Shown: piece by piece, positions 18,761 to 25,422 of the stretch
Layout: every line of letters begins with the position of its first letter
How positions within the stretch are numbered: position 1 is the first letter of the stretch
Assembly (NCBI GenBank): GCA_001724245.1
Contig: MEDX01000060.1
Span: 1-25,422 of the forward strand
Origin: Fonticula-like sp. SCN 57-25
Lineage: Eukaryota > Nucleariida > Rotosphaerida
Reading direction: 5' to 3'
DNA length: 25,422 bases
The notes under the pieces: generated by a model
Database searches by the model: none
Told to the model about the DNA's origin: nothing
The model's input: the letters and a program-made list of their open reading frames with translations, nothing else
Position numbers and translations under genes: made by a program

Positions 18761-19781
18761 TCAGTCCGTTCGTGGACGCTTATTTTGACCGCCGCGCTAT
18801 ATCAGTCTGTTAGTAGCCGCTGTGCACAGCCATACACGTACCTCGCCGTCGTCGGCGTCGGGCCGCGACTCGCGCTCCGCCATCTCGAGCATCGACTGGA
18901 TCATCTCTTTGGGGTACTCGGCGCCGCGCAGCTGCACAGAGTAGCAAACTGAAACATAAATCAGTTTCAAAAAGCGCCGAAATACTACAACCAAAAATGA
19001 CTTTTTTCGTACCTTTTTCAATCTTTTGTAGAGACGCGGCGAGCGTGGCCGTCTTTTTGCCGAGGCTCGGCAGCGGCAGCTGGTTGAGCTCGTCGGCGAG
19101 CCCCCGGCAAAAGGCGAGCATGCCGGATACGTTGGCGCTGTTGCCCGTCGCGGCAGACGTCACGCACAGACGCATGAGCTCGCCGGTCATGTCGGCCACT
19201 CCAAGCGCATAGTCCTCGTCCGTCGGCTGCGCCCATGAAAGATCAGCGAGATGACCAAGAAAGAAGCTGTCGCACCGCGAGGCCGAAAGGGGCAAAGTCG
19301 GCATCGAGCCGATCCTTTGGTAAAATCGACGCGTCCTCAACGTACTGCAGAAAAGTGGCGGCCTCGATGTATTCCTGGAGGCCGTCGGTGATGTTGCGGT
19401 GGAAGCGGTGAAAGAGCGGGCCGGCGAGATCGTCCACGACGGGGCGAAGCAGCTCGCGAATCGCCGCCAGCTGCTTGGACGCCTCTTGAATTACAGGCGC
19501 GCGATCGTCGCTCTGTACTGCCCTGTGAAAAGGGCGTTAGAAGAGCGCTATGGTAAATGAAAACGCACCTCTGTAAAAGAAAGATCACCTTCTTGCTTTG
19601 CGCGGTCATGTCGCGCGACGCGCGGATGATGCGCTCCCGCCGATTCGCCTACAAACCCGATGCTTAGTCGGCATACCAGAGCAGCACAGGGACGCACATG
19701 GTCGTCCAGAGTCTGACGAAACAGGGCAAACTGCTCCCGAAGCGCGGGCTGTGCCGCCTGCACCACGATCTCCGACTCCAT
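18761..19781 (-). CDS. TSNAX: Translin-associated factor X (TRAX), catalytic subunit of C3PO RNase
   Basis: Six exons: 19698-19781, 19569-19648, 19276-19522, 19013-19226, 18842-18948, 18761-18796 (255 aa; human TRAX 290). With translin, TRAX forms the C3PO endoribonuclease, which cuts single-stranded RNA such as passenger strands and tRNA leaders. Family blocks are RDMTAQSKKVIFLLQR, FHRNITDGLQEYIEA, LGVADMTGELMR and CYSVQLRGAEYPKEM. The acidic residues that match the catalytic set of TRAX are kept (E105, E108, D149), so activity is predicted. The last exon codes only 11 residues ending in a basic KRPRTD and would be missed without its splice site: CTACTAAC lies before the ATATAG acceptor. The start is the ATG at 19781; an E2F-like site lies just upstream. 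No translin gene is in the window. Confidence 0.93.
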
Positions 19782-19793
19782 TGCCCAAGAAAC

Positions 19794-19803
19794 GCGCGGG
19801 AAA
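19794..19803. promoter_or_regulatory. E2F-like site upstream of TRAX
   Basis: GCGCGGGAAA lies 13 bp upstream of the TRAX ATG; its complement TTTCCCGCGC matches the E2F core. Confidence 0.4.
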
Positions 19804-20066
19804 GGTCCAACCTGATGTGTCACCGTTTCATGTTTTGGATGATCTTGATGAACTGATCCGCAAGGACGACGTCCAAGTAATGCGAAAATGAGTGCCAATT
19901 GCACGCTATTCGTGCATTGGCCTCTCTAGTAATAAACGCAGCAAAACTCTTAGTGTACAACAGAAAAACCATGTACAACATCTGCCCATCGACGTTTCAT
20001 CGAGCGTTCCTTTGGCATGAACATACTTCAATAAAAATAGTGCAAAAGCATTCAGAATTCGTTAGT
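19804..20066. other. Intergenic stretch without a recognised gene
   Basis: This is upstream DNA of TRAX and the distal 3' flank of the small membrane protein gene that follows. A short open frame ends at 19891, but it lacks an ATG and its upstream part is antisense to TRAX. The rest is AT-rich and nothing else is seen. Confidence 0.5.
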
Positions 20067-20072
20067 TTTATT
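20067..20072 (-). terminator. Polyadenylation signal of the MICOS-like gene
   Basis: AATAAA on the minus strand, about 75 nt beyond the stop codon at 20148-20150. Confidence 0.45.
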
Positions 20073-20147
20073 CATAACTTACATTATCAGCAAAATAAAG
20101 CTCCGAGCGCAAACTTCTTTTCGCCCCAGCCACCATCATCATTCCTT

Positions 20148-20876
20148 TTATGTATCTTGCGTCGGCAAATCGAGCCCTTCCATGGCCGCGGTCAACGGCG
20201 CCTCCTCCTCCTTTGCCTTTTCCTCTCCACTCACGGGCGCCGCCGATGCAAGCGGCTCCTCTACCGGCGCCTCCTCCGTTGTCGTCGACCCTTCGGCCTC
20301 GGGCTGCACCTCAGCGGCATCCTGAACATCGTCCTTTACGATTTCCTGAACGGCATCCTGAGCGACATCTTCCGCCGCCGCGGTCTCCTCCTTGTCGCCA
20401 TTATTAAAGGTGCGCTGCATAGAAGTGCGCGCCTTCCCAACCAAGGCCTCCAGCGCGTCGCTCTGCGGCGGCGTGTTGCGCGTGATTCTGTACGCGATGT
20501 TCTCGAGTAGGCTGTTCCACCGCGACGCGATTGTTACCTCGCTGTCGAGCATACGCGCTTGCTGCACTCAATTGTAAGCAAAAAACAAAAAATAGTGTAT
20601 AAATACGCACGCGCGAAGCCAAAAGCTGCGTGGCCGTCGGCCGCTGGGAAGCATCGAGCCTAGCGATCTGCAGCTCGTCCCCGAGATCGGTCAGATGCCG
20701 CGAAACGGCCTCGGTCGTCCGCTGCCGCCAATCATTAGCAAACATAAACACGAAAACAAACAAGAAAGCAGACGCACCGTCATTTCCCACCGCATGGCGT
20801 AGTAGATTGACGTTCCGAGGAGGACGCCGCCCGCGACGGAGCGCGCCATGCCCGCCGCCCGCGACAGCATTGCCAT
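20148..20876 (-). CDS. Small single-pass membrane protein, possibly MICOS Mic12/Mic13-like
   Basis: Three exons: 20778-20876, 20611-20721, 20148-20561 (207 aa). The N-terminus is short, basic and hydroxylated (MLSRAAGMARS), followed by a Gly-rich membrane segment (VAGGVLLGTSIYYAM, about 12-30). A helical stretch comes next, with RWNSLLENIAYRIT near 90-103. After about residue 130 the protein is acidic and Ala/Glu/Pro-rich, with low complexity. A Gly-rich N-terminal membrane segment, a downstream WN-containing amphipathic block and small size recall MICOS subunits Mic12 and Mic13/QIL1 of the mitochondrial inner membrane. This is weak resemblance read by eye, not an assignment. The acidic tail has no counterpart in those proteins. 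It diverges from the ABCG gene across 200 bp. Confidence 0.72.
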
Positions 20877-21076
20877 AAAATCACACCCGACTTTACCCCT
20901 GACAATCGACCGTCTTATCAGAAATGCATCCGACTCTGCCCCAAACAATCGTGTCAACGTGCCTGTAACAGGAGCGGGCTGCGCAGGGGATCTTGCGGCA
21001 AGGCTCCTTCTCCTTTACGGTACGACGTGCAGCATTCGCGCTTAGTGGACACTGTGCTCACTGTGTGCTTTATGAA

Positions 21077-23453
21077 ATGGCGCGAAACAGAGACGAGATC
21101 GCGCTTGGCACGATGAATCCTGCCAAGGATGCCGGCGGGGCGACTGGCATGATGGCCGTGCCGCCAGTGTCGCTTCTCTTTGAAGATGTCCGATTCACCG
21201 TCAAGGTGCCGGATGTGGAGGCCAAGCCTCGCACGTGTGGCGCGCGCATGGCTGGGCTCTGCAAGCGGACAAAGAAGGTTGAAAAGGAGCTGATCAAGGG
21301 CGTCTCTGGGTACGCCCTGCCCGGCGAGTGCGTTGCCGTCATGGGCGCATCGGGTGCCGGCAAGTCCACGCTGATCGACATTCTCGCTGGCCGCGCCAAG
21401 ACGGTACGCACTTCTGATTGGCCACTTTGTTTGGCTGCTGACTGCTGGCGCTGCTAGGGCATGGGATCGGGCACGGTCCAGCTCGGTTGCGACCCGAGCG
21501 TGTTTGACCCGCAAGCGCATGTCAGCTACGTTATGCAGGACGATGCGCTCATCTCCACGCTGACCGTCCGCGAGACGCTCACGTACGCCGCGCGCCTCAA
21601 GCTCGCGCCGCGTTTCTACGCAGAGCAAGGTGAGAACATTGTCGAGGTACGTGATGCGGCCTCAAATGCGAATGAAACTGAGAATCTTATGTACCATTCG
21701 TAGAATATTTTGCGCGTTCTTAATCTGCGCAAGGTTGCCAATTCGCGCATTGGCTCTGAAAAACGCCGCGGCGTGTCTGGCGGTGAGCGTCGCCGCGTGA
21801 GCATCGGAACGCAGCTCGTGACTCAGCCGAGCCTTCTCTTCCTTGACGAGCCGACATCTGGCCTTGACGCGACGAACGCTCTCCGCGTGGCGCGCGCCCT
21901 TCTTCGCCTCGCCCGCGAAGGCCGCACAATCATGTGCACAATTCACCAGCCGCGCTCAAACGTATTTTACTACTTTGACCGCCTGCTGCTGCTCTACGAA
22001 GGCCAGACTGTCTTTTTCGGCCCAACCGCCATGGCAACGCCCTACATGGCCACCCACGGCCTCGTGTGCCCGCCGCTCGTGAACCCGGCCGACTATCTGC
22101 TCGACATTCTCGACCCCGAATTTGACCCTGCTTCCGTCGGCCATGAAGACGACGACGACGAAGATGACGGCGACAGTGATGAAAGGAACGCGTCCGCGTC
22201 GTCCGCGCCGCTCAATAACCGTCGCGACATTGAAGCAGGCGAAAAGGAAAAGCAAGAGGAAGATGATGAGGATGATTATGATGACAAGACGATGTCGCCG
22301 CGCTCTACGATTGGCTCGCCGCCTATCATGTCGCCCGGCAACATCCAAGGCGACGACGCTGGCATTCACCCGCAGACGCTCGTGTCGCTGTACCCGCAGT
22401 CAGAGTATGCGGCCGCTTCGACGCAGCTCATGATTGACCTCCGTCGGAAGCACGGTGCGACGCGCGAGCTGTCGCGCAGCATTGGCACGACGACGGACCG
22501 GTACGCGACGAGCTTTTGGCTGCAGTTTAGCCTGCTGTGGCAGCGGACGCTCCTCGCCACCGTGCGCGACCCAGGTGTCATGTATGTGCGCACGGGCGCG
22601 GCGCTCTTTATTGGCCTGCTTGTCGGCCTCTTGTTCTTCCAGCTGCCCGACGAGCCGAGCTCGTCCGGCGACCGCACAAGCGTCATCCTCTTCCTCGTCT
22701 GCGTGTTTTCCCTCTTTTGCCTACCGGCCCTCAGCGGGTGCGTCACGTGAGATGAGGTCGTGCTTGCTAACATCAAGTAGATTTATTGAGGACCGTCAGT
22801 TGCTGCACCGAGAGCAGGGCGGCGGGTTCTATCGAACGTCGGCGTACTTTTTGGGCAGCTTTTTGGTCGAGCTTCCTATTCTCGTGATTGTCGTTGTCCT
22901 GTATAGCGTCGTGTGCTACTGGCTTGTCGGGTTTGAGCCAGACGCAGAGCACTTTTTCAGGTTCCTTGTACGCGTCTGATGACCGTATTTTCATTCTGCT
23001 TTGCTGACCGACGCGCCCACAGCTGATTGTGTGCCTCATCATCAACACCAACTTTGCCACGGCGCAGGCCATCGCTGCGTACGTGGAGACGATCACGATG
23101 GCGGCGGCGTGCTACATGATCGTGCTTGTGTACTGCCTGCTGCTCGGCGGGTTCATCGTCGCAAAGGCAAACCTTCCAGAGGTGCGCTGCATGGTTGCTG
23201 CGCTTTGATCTACACATACTAACCCAGCTGCTAGGGAGTCCAATGGGCGCTTTATACAAGCTACTACTTTTACGGCTACGAGTCGCTGTGCATCAACGAA
23301 TTCGAGAACAAGTCGTATGGCCCCGAGTTTTTAAAGGCGATGGGCTTTGAGGCGGACAATATGACCATTGATATCATCGCGTTGCTGCTCATCTTTATCG
23401 CACTTCGCGTCCTAGCGTACCTGCTGCTGCGGTTTGCAAATCGCGCACACTGA
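21077..23453 (+). CDS. ABCG-family half-transporter (White/ABCG type)
   Basis: Six exons: 21077-21403, 21458-21646, 21704-22737, 22781-22967, 23023-23181, 23235-23453 (704 aa). The order nucleotide-binding domain then membrane domain, with a single ATPase domain, marks an ABCG half-transporter, which works as a dimer to export lipids, sterols or other amphipaths. Walker A is GASGAGKS (90-97), the signature VSGGERRRVSIG starts at 196, Walker B is LLFLDEP (D220, E221) and the H-loop His is H253 in IHQPR. Between the two domains lies an unusual linker of about 60 residues (320-380), very rich in Asp/Glu, with Ser-Pro sites. The membrane half shows about six hydrophobic segments and the family motif GGGFYRTSAYFLG. 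The ATG at 21077 has a good GAAATGG context. Part of the last exon is copied twice downstream in the BAF-like array. Confidence 0.93.
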
Positions 23454-23497
23454 TATGGGCACTGGCTGCCGTGTATGAATATCTCGTACTGTATAGA

Positions 23498-23503
23498 AAT
23501 AAA
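23498..23503 (+). terminator. Polyadenylation signal of the ABCG gene
   Basis: AATAAA, 45 nt after the stop codon and 34 bp before the stop of the convergent BAF-like gene. The same AT-rich block recurs near 24388 and 25250 within the array. Confidence 0.5.
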
Positions 23504-23536
23504 TATATATATTGAAGTTTGCAAACAATTTGCACA

Positions 23537-23842
23537 TCAGATCAGCTCGACGCGAGCCGCCTTGGCCTCGAGCACCGTAATCAGATCCTGCTTGAGATCC
23601 TCCTTCATCCCCTTGCAAGTTTCGCTCAACCACTTCTCAAAACCTTCCGAGCCGCGCTCCAGGTACTCGATCAGGAGGCGGTAGGGGGTCGTCACGCCGG
23701 CCTCCACAAGGGCCTTCTCGGTGGCCTCGCCGATGGCTGGCAGGTCCTTGAGCTTCATATCCCTCATCCTCATGTCGAGAGCCTCCTGACCCTTCTTGGT
23801 CGTGGGCACGGGGGAAGACTTCACGGGAGACTTGTCACTCAT
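23537..23842 (-). CDS. BANF1: BAF (barrier-to-autointegration factor)-like protein, copy 1
   Basis: Single exon, 101 aa, ATG at 23842. Animal BAF is an 89-residue dimeric DNA-bridging protein of the nuclear lamina that binds LEM-domain proteins and DNA. Here a helix-hairpin-helix fits residues 31-49 (LKDLPAIGEATEKALVEAG, equivalent to BAF's SLAGIGEVLGKKLEERG), and FEKWLSETC (68-76) matches BAF's FREWLKDTC at the same distance. The length also fits. The N-terminus carries Ser-Pro sites (SPVKSSPVP), a region that in animal BAF is phosphorylated to release DNA; the role here is inferred. A generic HhH protein is the main alternative, but the combined FxxWLxxTC match favours BAF. The gene converges on ABCG, with 83 bp between stop codons. 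Confidence 0.75.
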   Translation of the reverse strand: MSDKSPVKSSPVPTTKKGQEALDMRMRDMKLKDLPAIGEATEKALVEAGVTTPYRLLIEYLERGSEGFEKWLSETCKGMKEDLKQDLITVLEAKAARVELI

Positions 23843-23948
23843 GATGTACGATTGAGAGGTGTTGCGGCGAGAGCGGCGAGAGAGCTTGCTTAAAAGTGAG
23901 CTAGGCGATCCTGCTGCAAAGTGTCGTCAACAACATTTCACCTGTTGC

Positions 23949-23954
23949 TATATA
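23949..23954 (-). promoter_or_regulatory. TATA box of BAF-like copy 1
   Basis: TATATA within GAGTATATAGC on the minus strand, about 107 bp upstream of the ATG at 23842. The same GAGTATA word forms the TATA region of copy 2 and of the basic-protein gene at the left end of the window. Confidence 0.6.
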
Positions 23955-23980
23955 CTCGGTGTCTGCCTCAATTTGGTAGC

Positions 23981-24065
23981 GGCAGACGGTCTGCCTTCGT
24001 CGTGATTGGCTGCTTTCTTTCCGCCATGGCCGTGATTGGTCGACTCATCGAGTGCTCCGATTGGA
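23981..24065. promoter_or_regulatory. Conserved upstream block of BAF-like copy 1: palindrome and CCAAT boxes
   Basis: GGCAGACGGTCTGCC (23981-23995) is a perfect 7-1-7 palindrome; a further GTCTGCC half-site lies at 23961-23967. CCAAT boxes (ATTGG on plus) follow near 24005, 24035 and 24060. All are kept in the promoter of copy 2, where the central base of the palindrome is changed but its symmetry is not. Confidence 0.5.
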
Positions 24066-24289
24066 TTCGCGCAGCGGTCCAGGGTGTCCACCACGGTCGT
24101 GTCATCAGGTAGACAGATGTATATCTCCCCGATAACGGTAGGCATTCCGCAGGAAAGTACTACCCGCAGTGCACTGAAGCGGCCTGTCTATGCAACTTGG
24201 TTTGTCAGCATGACCAGCCATGGAGCTCGGTCAATCTGATGCCCGCGGCTGACAATGAATAGCTGGCGCTCGCGACGCCCCTATCATCG

Positions 24290-24342
24290 ATCATCGCGCT
24301 GCTGCTACTTTGCTGCTTTGCTTTGCAAACCGCGCTCACTGA
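24290..24342 (+). pseudogene. Decayed copy of the ABCG 3' end in unit 2
   Basis: The stretch from ATCATCGCG to CTCACTGA resembles the last ABCG exon from ATCATCGCGTTGCTGCTC to the stop codon, with an internal deletion of roughly 30 bp. It is an out-of-frame relic carried along by the tandem duplication, not a gene. Confidence 0.7.
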
Positions 24343-24425
24343 TATGGGCACCGGCTGCCGTGTATAAATATCGCGCATTGTATAGAAATAAATATATATA
24401 TTACAGTTTGCAAATAATTTACACA

Positions 24426-24725
24426 TCAGATCAGCTCGACGCGAGCCGCCTTGGCCTCGAGCACCACCATCAGATCCTGCTTGAGATGGCTCTTCATCCC
24501 CTTGCAGGTTGTGCCCAACCACTTCTCAAAACCTTCCGAGCCGCGCTCCAGGTACTCGGTCAGCAGGCGGTAGGGGGTCGTCACGCCGACCTTGACAAGT
24601 GCCTTCTCGGTTGCATCGCCGATGGCAGGCAGGCTGCTGAGCTTCATATCCATCAGCCTCGTGTTGATGGAGATCTGTCCCTTCTTGGTCGAGGGGGAAG
24701 ACGTCACGGGAGAGTTGGGACTCAT
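24426..24725 (-). CDS. BANF1: BAF-like protein, copy 2
   Basis: Single exon, 99 aa, ATG at 24725. It is a close paralogue of copy 1: the hairpin motif reads LPAIGDATEKALVKVG and the second block FEKWLGTTCKG, while the last 20 residues are almost unchanged. The N-terminus differs most (MSPNSPVTSSPSTKKGQ) but keeps Ser-Pro sites. In the C-terminal 70 residues the differences are few and mostly conservative, which suggests the copy is under selection and makes a protein. Its upstream region repeats the TATA box and palindrome of copy 1. Function is inferred as for copy 1: DNA bridging at chromatin or the nuclear envelope. Confidence 0.75.
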   Translation of the reverse strand: MSPNSPVTSSPSTKKGQISINTRLMDMKLSSLPAIGDATEKALVKVGVTTPYRLLTEYLERGSEGFEKWLGTTCKGMKSHLKQDLMVVLEAKAARVELI

Positions 24726-24812
24726 GATGTACGGTTGAGAGGTGTTGCGGCGAGAGCGGCGAGAGAGCTTGCTTGAAAGTGAGCTAATGGTCCAGCTGCT
24801 CTTCACCTGTTC

Positions 24813-24859
24813 TATATACTCGGTGTCTGCCTCAATTTGATTGCGGCAGACCGTCTGCC
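24813..24859 (-). promoter_or_regulatory. Promoter core of BAF-like copy 2: TATA box and palindrome
   Basis: TATATA at 24813-24818 lies about 90 bp upstream of the ATG at 24725. The palindrome GGCAGACCGTCTGCC is at 24845-24859. CCAAT boxes follow near 24870 and 24900, as in copy 1. Confidence 0.55.
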
Positions 24860-25164
24860 TTCTTCGTGATTGGCTGCTTTCTTTCCGCCATGGCCGTGAT
24901 TGGTCACCTCATCGATGTGCTCCGATTGGATTCGCGCCGCCGTCCAGGGTGTCCACCACGGTCGTGTCATCAGGTAGACAGATGTATATCTCCCCGATAT
25001 GGTAGGCAGTCCACTGAAAAGTACTACCGCAGTGCACTGAAGCGGCCTGTCTGTGCAACTTGGTTTGTCAGCTTGACCAGCCATGGAGCTCGGTAAATCT
25101 GATGCCCGCGGCTGACAATGACCAGCTGGCGCTCGCGACGCCCTCATCGATAATTATCATGATT

Positions 25165-25207
25165 ATCATCGCGCTGCTGGCTTCGCTGTGCAAACCGCGC
25201 TCACTGA
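25165..25207 (+). pseudogene. Decayed copy of the ABCG 3' end in unit 3
   Basis: Again ATCATCGCG through a GCAAACCGCGCTCACTGA end, shorter than in unit 2. It marks the same duplication boundary. Confidence 0.65.
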
Positions 25208-25310
25208 TATGGGCACTGGCTGCGTATAAATATCCCGTACATTATAAAAATAAATAAATATATTAAGGCTTACAAACATTTTTCAGGGATACACAAACGA
25301 TTCGGTCACA

Positions 25311-25422
25311 TCAGATTTGCTCCACGCGAGCGGCCTTGGCCTCGAGCACCACCATCAGATCCTGCTTGAGGTCATCCTTCACACCCTTGGCGATTCCGCT
25401 GAACCACTTGTCAAAACCCTCG
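25311..25422 (-). CDS. BANF1: BAF-like protein, copy 3 (C-terminal part only)
   Basis: Only the last 36 codons lie in the window. They end in DLKQDLMVVLEAKAARVEQI, nearly the same as copies 1 and 2, but the second motif reads FDKWFSGIAKG: the WL and the Thr-Cys shared by copies 1 and 2 and by animal BAF are replaced. The copy keeps an open frame. It may be a diverged paralogue or an early pseudogene; the missing N-terminal part would decide. Confidence 0.65.
   Translation of the reverse strand, partial: EGFDKWFSGIAKGVKDDLKQDLMVVLEAKAARVEQI

Larger units (their letters stand above)
23373..25422. repeat. Tandem array of about 0.87-0.89 kb units, each with a BAF-like gene
   Basis: The landmark TGATATGGGC (which holds the ABCG stop codon in unit 1) recurs at 23451, 24340 and 25205, giving periods of 889 and 865 bp. 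Each unit reads, in plus-strand order: an ABCG 3'-end piece, an AT-rich block with AATAAA, a BAF-like gene on the minus strand, and its promoter with TATATA, a palindrome and CCAAT boxes. Units 1 and 2 are complete; unit 3 is cut by the window edge. Similarity is high in genes and promoters, with small indels elsewhere. Confidence 0.92.

Noticed and set aside
19598-19891. Plus-strand open frame ending in an acidic/basic tail (LDDLDELIRKDD)
   Set aside because: Mostly antisense to TRAX exons 1 and 2, no ATG near the non-overlapping part, no family match.
22122-22369. Basic and hydrophobic frames opposite the ABCG acidic linker
   Set aside because: These are shadows of the GAC/GAT repeats in the real coding frame.
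23981-23995. Palindromes as intrinsic transcription terminators
   Set aside because: They lie upstream of genes in promoters of a eukaryote and lack the following T-run; rho-independent termination does not apply.
1-25422. tRNA, rRNA or transposon genes
   Set aside because: I saw no cloverleaf-like sequence with A and B boxes, no rRNA sequence, and no transposase or reverse transcriptase motif; a covariance-model scan would be needed to exclude small RNAs.

Overview
The window is nuclear DNA of a GC-rich, intron-rich unicellular eukaryote. I reconstructed 43 spliceosomal introns (42 to 341 nt, most 42-67 nt) by joining exons so that conserved protein families stay in frame; every complete gene model closes to a multiple of three. 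Many introns carry a visible CTRAC-like branch site close to the acceptor AG, and all but one donor reads GT-N-CG. Genes are packed tightly on both strands, with intergenic gaps of 35 to about 580 bp. The gene set (long-tailed class I myosin, AVL9, TRAX, SNM1B-like nuclease, PH-ankyrin-FYVE protein, BAF-like proteins) suggests an opisthokont-grade protist, such as a unicellular relative of animals, or an amoebozoan. I cannot name the organism.

Layout, left to right: (1) the start of a Lys/Ala-rich basic protein (-, cut by the edge); (2) an LPLAT/AGPAT acyltransferase (-); (3) a SNAP-25-type Qb/Qc SNARE (-), diverging from (4) a small four-helix membrane protein (+); (5) an AVL9 homologue (-); (6) an 11-exon class I myosin with TH1-TH2-SH3 tail (-); (7) a PH-ankyrin-FYVE protein (-), diverging by 35 bp from (8) an intronless DTW-domain protein (+); (9) an SNM1B/Apollo-like nuclease with two C-terminal C2H2 fingers (-), diverging from (10) a ROG1-type lipase (+); (11) TRAX (-); (12) a small mitochondrial-looking membrane protein, possibly MICOS Mic12/13-like (-), diverging from (13) an ABCG half-transporter (+); (14) a tandem array of at least three BAF-like genes (-), the third cut by the right edge.

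The genes do not form one pathway. Membrane traffic and lipid themes recur (SNARE, AVL9, FYVE/PH protein, LPLAT, lipase, ABCG, myosin I), and a second group acts on nucleic acids or chromatin (SNM1B-like, TRAX, DTW, BAF-like, possible histone). E2F-like sites lie upstream of several genes. The most unusual element is the right-hand array: units of 889 and 865 bp, each holding a BAF-like gene, its promoter and a decayed copy of the 3' end of the neighbouring ABCG gene.
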